Origin: Verrucomicrobiota bacterium
GTDB taxonomy: Bacteria; Verrucomicrobiota; Verrucomicrobiia; Opitutales; Opitutaceae
Assembly: GCA_023433275.1 (NCBI GenBank)
Contig: JAEZDN010000018.1
Span: 1-23,581, forward strand
Direction of reading: 5' to 3'
DNA length: 23,581 nucleotides
Below, piece by piece: positions 14,652-23,532 of the stretch. The notes under the pieces are model-generated. The model made no database searches. It saw only the letters and a program-made list of their open reading frames with translations, and was not told where the DNA came from. Positions within the stretch are counted from its first letter, which is position 1, and each line of letters begins with the position of its first letter. A program made the position numbers and the translations under genes.

Positions 14652-14739
14652 GTGGAGGGCGCAGACTTGGTGCGCACTCGAGGCATGCGCCGCGATCAAG
14701 GGAAGGTAGCTGCCCGAACGGGTACATCTGCGCCCCCAC
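14652..14739. repeat. Inverted-repeat element between convergent genes (BIME-like)
   Basis: GTGGAGGGCGCAGA (14652-14665) and, facing it, TCTGCGCCCCCAC (14727-14739) differ by one base insertion, giving an 88-bp element with terminal inverted repeats. The left end includes GGAG and an imperfect hairpin (14655-14663 with 14671-14679). The right half has CCCG/CGGG around AA. It lies between the terminator and the uvrB stop. Confidence 0.55.
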
Positions 14740-14769
14740 CCTGGCATCCGCACAATACGGGCGTCCCTT

Positions 14770-16791
<2,022 letters not shown>

Positions 16792-17002
16792 AACCGGCTA
16801 AGCAGAATCAAAATCAGCCAAAAGGCTAACACGATGACCCGACACCCCTATGTCAGCAGCCAGGCCATCCCGAGGCGGAACCCGGTCTTCGGGCCGTTTG
16901 CGCGATGCCCGCCCTCCAACCCTGACCGAACCAAATTGCCAAAAAACCCCCTTTCGCCATGCTGTCGATCAACCAAAACGGCCGCATCGGCCCCATTCCC
17001 CC

Positions 17003-18271
17003 ATGGCTCTCACGAACACGATCTACCAGTCCCCTGTCTTTCAGCAGGCCTGCACCCAATTCGACCTCGCCGCCGAAATCCTCGGGCTTGACCCGAGCGT
17101 CTGCGAACGAACCAAGCGCCCCCGCCGCTGCGTGGTCGTCTCCATGCCGGTCCGCATGGACGATGGTCGCGTCGAGATTTTCGAAGGCTACCGCGTGCAA
17201 CACAACCTCTCCACCGGCCCGGCCAAGGGCGGCATCCGCTTTCACCAGGATGTCACCCTGGGCGAGGTCGCCGCCCTGGCCATGTGGATGAGCTGGAAAT
17301 GCTCGCTCGCCGGCCTTCCTTACGGCGGAGCCAAGGGCGGCGTGGTCGTGGATCCACGCAAGCTTTCGCCCACCGAACTCGAGCGCCTGTCCCGCCGCTA
17401 CATGCAGGAAATCCTGCCGTTCATCGGACCCAATGTCGATATCCCCGCGCCCGACGTCGGCACCAACGAACAGGTCATGGGCTGGATGATGGACACCTAC
17501 TCGAACCACCGGGGCCACTTCGACCCCGGCGTGATCACCGGCAAGCCGATCGCGCTCGGCGGTTCTCTTGGCCGGCGCGAGGCCACCGGCGAGGGCGTCG
17601 CCTGGTTCGTGAAATCCTATTTGCAGGACATGGGCATCGAGCCCGAGAAAACCACCGTCGCCATCCAGGGCTTCGGCAACGTCGGCAGCGAGGCGGGCCA
17701 CGCGCTCTATCACTGGGGCGCCGAGATCATCGCCATTTCCGATTACACCGGCGGCGTCTTCAACCCCAAGGGCCTCGACCTCAAGGCCGCCCAAGCCTGG
17801 ATCAACGAGCACAAAACCCTGCAGGGCTTCCCCGGCGGCGATGCCATCACCAACGACCAACTCCTCGAACTCGACTGCACCGTCCTCATTCCCGCCGCCC
17901 TCGAACGCGTCATCACGGAAAAGAACGCGGGCAAACTGAAATGCCGCCTGCTCGCCGAGGGCGCCAACGGCCCCGTCACCAACAAGGCCGACGCCATTCT
18001 GGCCCAGCGCCCCGAGATCGAAATCGTGCCCGACGTACTCTGCAACTCCGGCGGCGTGATCGTCTCCTACTTCGAGTGGCTCCAAAACCAGCAGAACTAC
18101 TATTGGACCAAGGCGGAGGTCTTCGACAAACTCTACCGCATGCTCGCCAAGGCGAAGGCCTCGGTTGAGGAAACGAAAAGAAAGTACAATTGCAGCCGCC
18201 GCACCGCCGCCTTGCTGCTCGGCATCGCCCGCGTCGCCGAAGCGAAGGCCCGGCGCGGCCTCTTCCCCTGA
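17003..18271 (+). CDS. gdhA: Glu/Leu/Phe/Val-type dehydrogenase (probable glutamate dehydrogenase)
   Basis: Amino-acid dehydrogenase linking 2-oxoglutarate, ammonium and glutamate. 422 aa from ATG 17003; the 51 extra codons upstream are not homologous. The substrate domain has GPAKGGIRFHQDV (72-84), MSWKCSLAGLPYGGAKGGV (catalytic and substrate lysines 99 and 111) and IPAPDVGT (catalytic Asp151). The Rossmann domain has GFGNVG at 223-228. Asp247 after the second strand (IIAISDYTG) would favour NAD over NADP, an inference only. Length and motifs fit the hexameric short GDH class. An intrinsic-type hairpin follows the stop. Leucine dehydrogenase is less likely because of length. Confidence 0.9.
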   Translation: MALTNTIYQSPVFQQACTQFDLAAEILGLDPSVCERTKRPRRCVVVSMPVRMDDGRVEIFEGYRVQHNLSTGPAKGGIRFHQDVTLGEVAALAMWMSWKCSLAGLPYGGAKGGVVVDPRKLSPTELERLSRRYMQEILPFIGPNVDIPAPDVGTNEQVMGWMMDTYSNHRGHFDPGVITGKPIALGGSLGRREATGEGVAWFVKSYLQDMGIEPEKTTVAIQGFGNVGSEAGHALYHWGAEIIAISDYTGGVFNPKGLDLKAAQAWINEHKTLQGFPGGDAITNDQLLELDCTVLIPAALERVITEKNAGKLKCRLLAEGANGPVTNKADAILAQRPEIEIVPDVLCNSGGVIVSYFEWLQNQQNYYWTKAEVFDKLYRMLAKAKASVEETKRKYNCSRRTAALLLGIARVAEAKARRGLFP

Positions 18272-18289
18272 TCCGGCTTGCCCTCCAGG

Positions 18290-18313
18290 GGTGCGGCCCG
18301 TCCGCGCCTTTTT
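18290..18313 (+). terminator. Probable terminator of the dehydrogenase gene
   Basis: GGTGCGG (18290-18296) pairs with CCGCGCC (18302-18308) with one G-T pair, loop of five, followed by TTTTT (18309-18313). Confidence 0.75.
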
Positions 18314-18323
18314 CCCGCCCTCC

Positions 18324-18806
18324 TCAATCGGGCCCGCGCGTCCCCACTCGTTCCCACTCGCAGATTTCCCAGATCATCCCGCGAAAACGCCACGGGCTGT
18401 CCTGGCCCACCAGCCCCTCCCGCTCAGGAGCCTCCTGCAGCTGCCCGGCCTTCGCGATATAATCGTCCGCCGAATTCAGGAAACGATGGGAAAACTCCGG
18501 CTGCCAGATCTCGCCGGTCCACTGCGCGCACGCCGCGATCCGCCTCTGCGTCAGCCCCTGCCAGCGGTTAACCCAGTCCGCCAGCGGCCAGCAGCGCATT
18601 GCGGGCGTGGCGAACAAGCGCGCCTGCGCCGGCAGCAAGAGATACTGGCCCACGAACCACCCGCTGGCCCGCCCCACCTGCAACCACGCATCCCGCAGGC
18701 AGGCGTGCGCATCATCATTCGCCAGCCACGGGAGCAGGCCGTGGGTTTCAATGGTCAGGAACAGGACCGGTGTGCGCTGGAAGGATCGAAATGACGGGTT
18801 GGGCAT
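18324..18806 (-). CDS. Degenerate REP-associated (Y1/HUH) transposase-like protein
   Basis: 160 aa. The layout follows RAYT-type Y1 transposases by eye. Strand LFLTIETHG (15-23) is in the place of the family's 'YFVTxRTH'. LLLPAQARLF (56-65) stands where active members have 'MPNHVHLL'. WPLADWVNRWQGLTQRRI (73-90) stands for 'LSKIMxxxKSxTxxxI', IWQPEFSHRFLNSADDY (100-116) for 'FWQREYxDRYIRDEEHF', and QLQEAPEREGLV (122-133) for 'YIxxNPxxAGLV', followed by the typical PWxxS/FRG end. By this alignment the HxH pair is Gln61/Arg63 and the catalytic Tyr is Gln122, so strand cleavage should be lost. Tyr116 nearby could be a shifted substitute. No inverted-repeat ends flank it, so it looks like a chromosomal, possibly domesticated gene rather than an active element. 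Confidence 0.7.
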   Translation of the reverse strand: MPNPSFRSFQRTPVLFLTIETHGLLPWLANDDAHACLRDAWLQVGRASGWFVGQYLLLPAQARLFATPAMRCWPLADWVNRWQGLTQRRIAACAQWTGEIWQPEFSHRFLNSADDYIAKAGQLQEAPEREGLVGQDSPWRFRGMIWEICEWERVGTRGPD

Positions 18807-18835
18807 GCGAGGAAGGCGGCCCGCCGGATCTCAGC

Positions 18836-18894
18836 ACGAGGGAAAAACAATCCCTCGTCTCCATCGCCCGCCCAAACCACCTAAGATAAGGTGG
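18836..18894 (-). terminator. Two hairpins downstream of the antiporter gene
   Basis: ACGAGGGA (18836-18843) pairs perfectly with TCCCTCGT (18851-18858), and CCACCT (18877-18882) with AGGTGG (18889-18894). On the minus strand the second is nearest the antiporter stop and is followed by TTT. They are plausible weak terminators, without a long T-run. Confidence 0.45.
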
Positions 18895-18909
18895 CCGGCG
18901 GGACGTTCC

Positions 18910-20400
18910 TCACAGCACCATGAACGCGAAAACCACAATCAAGGTCGGCGCCAACGCGCCCAGAAAAAGCCCGAGCGGCGAAACGCCCTCGGGGAAATAG
19001 CGCTGCAGGATGGACTGCCCGGCCGGGTTCGGCGCGTTGGCGATCACCGTGAGCCCGCCCCCGGTCACGGCGCCCGCCACCACCGCGAATTTCAGCTCCT
19101 CACTGAAACCCGGCACGAGCGTCGCCAGATAGGTGATCAGCGCGTTGTCGTTGAACGCCGTCAGGATCGTCGCCCCCGCATACAACGGGACCTCCCCGAG
19201 GCTGCCCAACACGGGTTGGATCCACCACGCCTGCAGGCCGCCATGGATGACCAGGCCGGCCAGGAAGAACCCGACGAGCATCGGCCCCCGCAACTCCACC
19301 TTGCTCTGGTGGTGCGCCGTGGCCTGCGCGAAGGCCAGGTAGAACAGGAATCCGCCGATGAACAGCGCCGGATAATGCGCCGCCCACACGGTGAACCCGA
19401 GGAAAAACACATGCACGAGCGTCACCCACGCCGGCACCGGCTCCTCCGCCCGCTCCGCGGAACGATCCGCGGGTTTCAGACCCAGCAGCTCCTTTCGAAA
19501 CACCAGGAAATACGCGGCATTCGACAGCACGATGCCCGCGATCGCGTGCCAGCCGAAATGCGTGAACATATACATCATGTCCCAACCCCACGCCGCCGCC
19601 ACCATCAGCACCGGCGGGGCGGCAAAATGCGTCAGGGTCCCGCCAATCGAGATGTTCACGAACAGCAATCCCAGCGTCGCATACATCAGCTTGGGCGATG
19701 GCTTGAGGTCGTAGAACTGCCGGGCCAGCAACAGCGCCGCGATCGTCATCGCCGCCGGTTCGGTGATGAACGATCCCAGCAGCGGCCCCAGCGTGAGGAT
19801 CGACAGCCACCAGGCCCACGGCCGGCCGCCCCCGAGTGAGGCCACCACCCGCAGGCACTGCTCCGCCAACCGCATCACGGGGCGCGTCGATGCCAGCGCC
19901 ATGATCACCACCACAAACATCGGCTCCGTGAAATTCACCGTGTGGGAAATGTAATGAACCGCCGTGTCCACGCCCTTGAGCGCGGCGATCGCCACCGCCA
20001 GCGCGATGGCCCAGATGCCAAACACCGCCTCGACCTCGCTGAAGAAATGGAGGATCTGCCCCCAGAAACTCACTTCATCGGGCCGGCCGTCCTCGTTGCG
20101 GTCTCCCGGACGAACCTTAACCGCAAGCCGCTCGCGGTGCCGCTCCTCCACCACGTGGGCCCAATGCCGGATCTTGCCGGCGGCGAACGTGTGCATCACC
20201 GCGAGGACAAACAACGCCGTCGCCACCACGTTGAACGGCTCGGCCGCGGCCCGGCTCCTCAGCGTTTCCAAAATCCCGGGCTCCGCAGTCTCGGGGTAGG
20301 ACGCCAGCGCGCGGGGAAATTCCACGGCCGGCTCGATCCCGGCGGCCGACAGGGACGAGAGCGCTGCAAACATCAGGCAGGTCAAAACGAGAAGACGCAT
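18910..20400 (-). CDS. Putative Na+/H+ antiporter (Na_H_antiport_3-like)
   Basis: 496-aa integral membrane protein. The N-terminus MRLLVLTCLMFAALSSLSAA is a signal-like span, followed by an exported or loop segment and about ten further spans. Characteristic blocks are FSEVEAVFGIWAIALAV, VNFTEPMFVVVIMALASTRPVM, ILTLGPLLGSFITEPAAMTIAALLLARQFYDLKPS, NISIGGTLTHFAAPPVLMVA and AFNDNALITYLATLVPG...VAGAVTGGGLTVIANAPNPAG. These place it among the putative Na+/H+ antiporters of the PF07399 type, within the ion-transporter superfamily with helix-break motifs (ITEPAA, FNDNA). A loop DRNEDGRPDE (100-109) has the DxNxDG spacing of a calcium-binding loop. It starts 43 bp after serB, in the same direction, and is probably co-transcribed with it. 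Confidence 0.85.
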   Translation of the reverse strand: MRLLVLTCLMFAALSSLSAAGIEPAVEFPRALASYPETAEPGILETLRSRAAAEPFNVVATALFVLAVMHTFAAGKIRHWAHVVEERHRERLAVKVRPGDRNEDGRPDEVSFWGQILHFFSEVEAVFGIWAIALAVAIAALKGVDTAVHYISHTVNFTEPMFVVVIMALASTRPVMRLAEQCLRVVASLGGGRPWAWWLSILTLGPLLGSFITEPAAMTIAALLLARQFYDLKPSPKLMYATLGLLFVNISIGGTLTHFAAPPVLMVAAAWGWDMMYMFTHFGWHAIAGIVLSNAAYFLVFRKELLGLKPADRSAERAEEPVPAWVTLVHVFFLGFTVWAAHYPALFIGGFLFYLAFAQATAHHQSKVELRGPMLVGFFLAGLVIHGGLQAWWIQPVLGSLGEVPLYAGATILTAFNDNALITYLATLVPGFSEELKFAVVAGAVTGGGLTVIANAPNPAGQSILQRYFPEGVSPLGLFLGALAPTLIVVFAFMVL

Positions 20401-20443
20401 GGGAATGACAGGTTTGAGTGGGAACGCGGGCCGGCGCTCCGGT

Positions 20444-21091
20444 TTATCGCAACAGGTCCGGCAATTCCGCCAGACTCATAATGAACGCATGCGCCCCGGC
20501 CTTGACCTTGGCGCGCTCGGCATAACGGCCAAAGCCGACGAACAGGTCAACCTCGTCCCGCGTTTCCAAGTCGCTCACGCCATCGCCCACCGCCACCACC
20601 CGCGTGGGCCGGAATTCCGTCTTCAACGCGCGAACAATCTCCGGTTTTCCCCCCTTCCGCGTGGCCGGATGGCGCTCGTCGAACCCGGCGTAGTTTCCCG
20701 CGGCATCAAAATCCAGCCGCACCGCCTCGATGCGCTCGATCCCGAGCAGGCGGGCCAGCGGCTCGATGGCCTGCGTGTAGCCGGCGCTCACGATCACCGG
20801 CGTCCACCCCGCGGCCTGGAGCGTGGCCACCGTTTCACGCGCGGTGGGCTCGATGTCCTTGATATAAAGCTGTCCCACCGCATCGGTCTCGGCCCGGCCC
20901 GGGCGAATGATCTCCAGCCGCCGCGCAAAGACCGACTCGAGCGGAATCTTCCCCTCCATGGCATCGTTGGTCATCGCCGCCACCTCCGACAGCACCGCCG
21001 GGCCGCGGAGGCGTGCAAGCTCGTCCACCCCTTCGATGGCACTGAGCGTGGAATCACAATCGAGACAAATAAGCTTCGGAAAATTAGCCAC
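20444..21091 (-). CDS. serB: HAD-family phosphoserine phosphatase-like hydrolase
   Basis: 215 aa from GTG 21091. Motif I DCDSTLSAIEGVDELA (from residue 11; nucleophile Asp11, acid Asp13) matches the phosphoserine phosphatase pattern DxDST..xE. Motif II is VIVSAGY with Ser, motif III is the Lys in RKGGKPEIV, and motif IV is VGDGVSDLET. It would hydrolyse phosphoserine in serine synthesis or a related phosphomonoester; no ACT domain is present. The open frame extends to 21160 but those 23 residues are repeat-derived (see the repeat feature), and ANFPKLICLDCD is the expected start of the fold. No SD is evident; the leader is unusual. I give the symbol for the family, not as proven identity. Confidence 0.83.
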   Translation of the reverse strand: MANFPKLICLDCDSTLSAIEGVDELARLRGPAVLSEVAAMTNDAMEGKIPLESVFARRLEIIRPGRAETDAVGQLYIKDIEPTARETVATLQAAGWTPVIVSAGYTQAIEPLARLLGIERIEAVRLDFDAAGNYAGFDERHPATRKGGKPEIVRALKTEFRPTRVVAVGDGVSDLETRDEVDLFVGFGRYAERAKVKAGAHAFIMSLAELPDLLR

Positions 21092-21170
21092 GGCGCACAC
21101 GGAACACACAGAAGAAGCCCGAGGAAAGGCTTTTTGCCCGCGAATGACGCGAATGAGCACAGCCCAACCT
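21087..21170 (-). repeat. Repeat-like leader at the serB start
   Basis: Minus strand from about 21170 to 21087 contains CGCGAATGACGCG-type and ACACGGAACACAC-type sequence, short near-repeated words (GCGAATGACGCGAATGA at 21138-21154, and CACACGGAACACACA at 21096-21110). This low-complexity stretch sits exactly where the start codon and leader of the serB-like gene must be. It resembles dispersed intergenic repeats; no independent copy is in the window to prove this. Confidence 0.4.
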
Positions 21171-21204
21171 CCCCATTCACCGCTCCGTCATCTGGCACGC
21201 TGGA

Positions 21205-21382
21205 GCAACCGATGCGATTGCCTGGTAAGCGGAGATGAACTCTGAAAATGCAAAATCACTCCCGCCACCCTCATCCCGAGACGCAGGCGCAACCGCTGGG
21301 TGATTCCCTGGTAAGCCGAGCTGGACTCAGAAAATGCAAAATCACTCCCGCCACCGTCATCCTGAGCAGAGCGAAGGATCCA
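21205..21382. repeat. Tandem repeat, period about 86 bp, in the serB-rpmE gap
   Basis: 21217-21280 and 21303-21366 align without gaps at 57 of 64 positions, and the homology extends left by a short imperfect stretch (21205 and 21289). Each copy includes the words GAAAATGCAAAATCACTCCC and CCTGGTAAGC. No coding signature; the 470-nt open frame through it on the minus strand is an artefact of the repeat. Confidence 0.85.
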
Positions 21383-21444
21383 AGGGAAAAGGACGGACGT
21401 GCGCCGACTCCGTGGATCCTTCACTGCGTTCAGGATGACGGTGG
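21351..21444. repeat. Large palindromic repeat (GTCATCCTGA...GAAGGATCC type)
   Basis: Arms 21351-21382 and 21413-21444 (32 bases, 28 matching) flank a 30-base loop. The words GTCATCCTGA and GAAGGATCC mark a known kind of dispersed bacterial repeat that often produces false ORFs. A second, decayed copy lies at 21513-21562 (GAAGGATCC at 21515-21523 facing GGATCCTTC at 21554-21562, with a similar loop containing GCCGACT), and a third trace lies near 21646-21740. Together these fill the rest of the 21161-21803 gap. Confidence 0.8.
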
Positions 21445-21803
21445 AGGTTTCAGGTATTTCCAGCAGGGAGGCGGCCCACAGGCTCAGAACCCGTTCGTTC
21501 ACCAGCAGCTGCGCGAAGGATCCACGGCAAAGACGAATGTAAGCCGACTTCGCGGATCCTTCTCCCGCCGACGAGGAATCACGCTGACGATAGCGAGGGT
21601 TTGCCTGTTTCCAGAAACAACACGGCTCACCTGCGCCAAAACTCCTCCAGTTCATCAGCAGCGCGGCGAACGGTCCAAACGGAGGACAGCCTCTGCGCCC
21701 ACGAAAGCTTTGATTTGCTGCCCTGCCTCAGGATGACGGGGATGAGGCTTGAATCAATCCGCGTACATCTGCGTCATCCGCGGAGAATCGCCACCTGGCC
21801 CAA

Positions 21804-21831
21804 TAAAAAAGCCCTCCACATCGGGAGGGCT
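21804..21831 (-). terminator. Intrinsic terminator of the bL36-bL31 operon
   Basis: Minus strand: AGCCCTCC (21831-21824) pairs with GGAGGGCT (21817-21810) over a six-base loop, followed by a T-run (21810-21804 complement). It is 24 bp past the bL31 stop. Confidence 0.93.
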
Positions 21832-21855
21832 CGCAGATCAGTCCACGCGGACGCC

Positions 21856-22110
21856 TTACTTCACCTTCGTCGCGCGCTTGAACTTCGTGGTGAACTTCTC
21901 GACGCGGCCCGCGGTGTCCACGAGGCGCTTCTCGCCGGTGTAGGCGGGATGCGAATCCATGGTCACGTCGCGCACGACGACGAAATAGTCCTGCCCGTCG
22001 ATCTTCTCGGTGCGGGCCGACTTCATCGTGGACTTCGTCAGGAATTTCTTGCCCGTTCCGATATCGAGGAAACAGACATTGTTGAGAGCGGGATGGCCTT
22101 CGGTCTTCAC
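21856..22110 (-). CDS. rpmE2: 50S ribosomal protein bL31, type B (zinc-independent)
   Basis: 84-aa protein of the 50S central protuberance. It starts at GTG 22110 (MKTEGHPALNNVCFLDIGTGKKFLTKST) and ends with SHPAYTGEKRLVDTAGRVEKFTTKFKR, both hallmarks of bL31. It has one Cys and no CxxC pairs, so it is the C- type (type B) that does not bind zinc. The longer insert DGQDYFVVVRDVTMDSHP is typical of type B. It sits 19 bp after the bL36 stop and ends in a strong terminator. Whether a zinc-binding C+ copy exists elsewhere is not visible here. Confidence 0.96.
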   Translation of the reverse strand: MKTEGHPALNNVCFLDIGTGKKFLTKSTMKSARTEKIDGQDYFVVVRDVTMDSHPAYTGEKRLVDTAGRVEKFTTKFKRATKVK

Positions 22111-22129
22111 GGTAAAAGGAAGGGTTTAA

Positions 22130-22255
22130 TCAGCCTTGGCGCGCCTTGTAACGCGGCTCGACTTTGTTGATGACGTAAATCTTGCCCTTGCGACGGACGA
22201 CCTGGCAGGCCGGGTGGCGCAACTTGGCGGACTTGATGGAGGAAACAACTTTCAT
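22130..22255 (-). CDS. rpmJ: 50S ribosomal protein bL36, type B (zinc-independent)
   Basis: 41 aa from ATG 22255: MKVVSSIKSAKLRHPACQVV and then RRKGKIYVINKVEPRYKARQG. The bL36 ends IYVI and PRxKARQG are clear. Only one Cys remains, so the CxxC...C...H zinc site of the C+ form is missing; this is the YkgO-like paralog. The frame upstream of ATG 22255 is open but lacks homology. It leads a two-gene operon with type B bL31. There is no SD-like purine run before the ATG. Confidence 0.95.
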   Translation of the reverse strand: MKVVSSIKSAKLRHPACQVVRRKGKIYVINKVEPRYKARQG

Positions 22256-22288
22256 AAAGGAACAGAAGAAGGGGCTCCCACCAAGCCG

Positions 22289-22312
22289 TGTCAAAGGAAA
22301 ATATATTTTCCT
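22289..22312 (-). promoter_or_regulatory. Perfect 18-bp palindrome at the bL36-bL31 promoter, putative operator
   Basis: AGGAAAATATATTTTCCT at 22295-22312 is an exact palindrome, 39 bp upstream of the bL36 ATG. On the minus strand it contains TATATT (a 5-of-6 match to a -10 box) and is directly followed by TTGACA (22294-22289). Position and symmetry suggest a repressor site overlapping the promoter; a Zur-like regulator would fit the zinc-independent products. I cannot confirm which box is used. Confidence 0.6.
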
Positions 22313-22383
22313 CATCCCCGGCCGCGTTCCTGGCCCCGCACCCTGCGCTCCAGCGACAGTCTGCTCGTAACCCCCTGATACTT

Positions 22384-22947
22384 CTAGTTTACCGTCGGAT
22401 CTTCCGGCGCATCCGCGAGCATCTTCAAGTCGGGCTCGAGGTGACTGATCAGCCCGCGCCAGAGCGGCACGCCGTCGTGCTTGATCAACCAGTCTCCCTC
22501 GACCGGCGTCGTGATCCATGTGTCCTGTTTCAATTCATTTTCCAGCTGCCCCTTGCTCCAGCCCGCATAACCCAGGAAGGCCCGCATCGTCAGCCCCGGC
22601 CGCCCGATCAACTCGCGCGCCTGCTCCACCTCGATGCCGAACGTCAGCTGGAACGCCTGGTCATCCGCGATCCATTGCCAGCTCACCAGGATCAGGCTCT
22701 CCGTTTCCACTGGCCCGCCCGCATACAGGGGCACGCCCGCCAGCGGGCTCAGGGCGAAATCGGCATTCACCTCGCCCAATTGCCTCCCCATCGGGCGGTT
22801 GAGCACCACGCCCATCGCCCCGTCGGCATCGTGTCCCGAAAGCAACACCACCGTCCGGCGGAAATTCGGATCCTGCAGCACCGGATGCGCCAGCAACAGC
22901 TGGCCGGCGAGGCTCTGGTCTTTCCGCGATGTCCGGCGCTCCTTCAT
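22384..22947 (-). CDS. YqgE/AlgH family protein (DUF179)
   Basis: 187 aa. DQSLAGQLLLAHPVLQDPNFRRTVVLLSGHDADGAMGVVLNRPMG (about 10-54) and LYAGGPVETESLILVSW are the diagnostic family blocks, with AFLGYAGWSKGQLENELKQDTWI further on. The biochemical role of this family is unsettled; AlgH was named for effects on alginate regulation in Pseudomonas, but most members are widespread housekeeping proteins of unknown function. It ends in LADAPEDPTVN. It follows the dCMP deaminase gene by 16 bp in the same direction, probably the same transcript. Start ATG at 22947. Confidence 0.93.
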   Translation of the reverse strand: MKERRTSRKDQSLAGQLLLAHPVLQDPNFRRTVVLLSGHDADGAMGVVLNRPMGRQLGEVNADFALSPLAGVPLYAGGPVETESLILVSWQWIADDQAFQLTFGIEVEQARELIGRPGLTMRAFLGYAGWSKGQLENELKQDTWITTPVEGDWLIKHDGVPLWRGLISHLEPDLKMLADAPEDPTVN

Positions 22948-22963
22948 GACGACACGCCGGCGC

Positions 22964-23437
22964 TCACAGGCGCGTGATCTTCACGCCGGCGTCATCGAGG
23001 ATCGGCTGCACCAGCAGGTCGTTGCGATAATCCTCATGAAACTTGATCTCCGCGATGCCCGCGGCCGCGAGCACCTTGATGCAATTGATGCATGGGTAAT
23101 GCGTCACATACGCCGTGCAGCCATCCACGCTCGATCCGCGCCGCGCCGCGTCGGCGATGGCGTTCTGCTCCGCATGAACGGTCGCCTGCTCGTGGCCATC
23201 CCGCACCCGCGAGTTGTGCGGCGTGCCGGGCAGCCACCCGTTGTATCCCGCGGCAATCAGCCGGTTCTTGCGGTCGCCCGACGAGACGATCACGCATCCC
23301 ACCTTCAAGCGGTCGCAGTTGGAGCGCGAGGCGATCAGTTTCGCCGTGGCCATGAAATATTCATCCCAACTGGGACGCCGGCCAAACGCCGCCGTGGCCT
23401 GGCCCACCAGATCAACGAGGTTACTGCCTTCTGACAT
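22964..23437 (-). CDS. comEB: Deoxycytidylate (dCMP) deaminase
   Basis: Zinc hydrolase converting dCMP to dUMP, feeding dTMP synthesis. 157 aa from ATG 23437. The catalytic HAE is at 88-90 (ATVHAEQNAI) and YPCINC at 114-119 supplies the two Cys zinc ligands. RPSWDEYFMATAKLIASRSNCDRLKVGCVIV is the typical N-terminal block. The frame stays open to a GTG at 23536 (190 aa), whose first bases overlap a TGA (GTGA at 23536-23533) that ends a frame running in from the right edge. That longer start has high GC3 and is possible, but the shorter one has the family's normal length. The symbol follows the family name. Confidence 0.93.
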   Translation of the reverse strand: MSEGSNLVDLVGQATAAFGRRPSWDEYFMATAKLIASRSNCDRLKVGCVIVSSGDRKNRLIAAGYNGWLPGTPHNSRVRDGHEQATVHAEQNAIADAARRGSSVDGCTAYVTHYPCINCIKVLAAAGIAEIKFHEDYRNDLLVQPILDDAGVKITRL

Positions 23438-23532
23438 CCCGCCCACGGTGGGATGGCCCCGTTCCGAGGCAAGGGGGAACTCGATTGCCCGCCCCTCCAG
23501 CCACAGGCGCCGCGCCTGCCGGGTTCTTGCCT

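Noticed and set aside
16792..17002. AGCC-TTTT-GGCT inverted repeat upstream of uvrB as an SOS (LexA) box
   Set aside because: Arms are only four bases and do not resemble a known LexA motif; chance is likely.
21188..21655. 155-aa minus-strand open frame containing ILNAVKDP and LRSAQDDG
   Set aside because: These words are the translation of the GTCATCCTGA/GAAGGATCC repeat and recur in false ORFs of many genomes.
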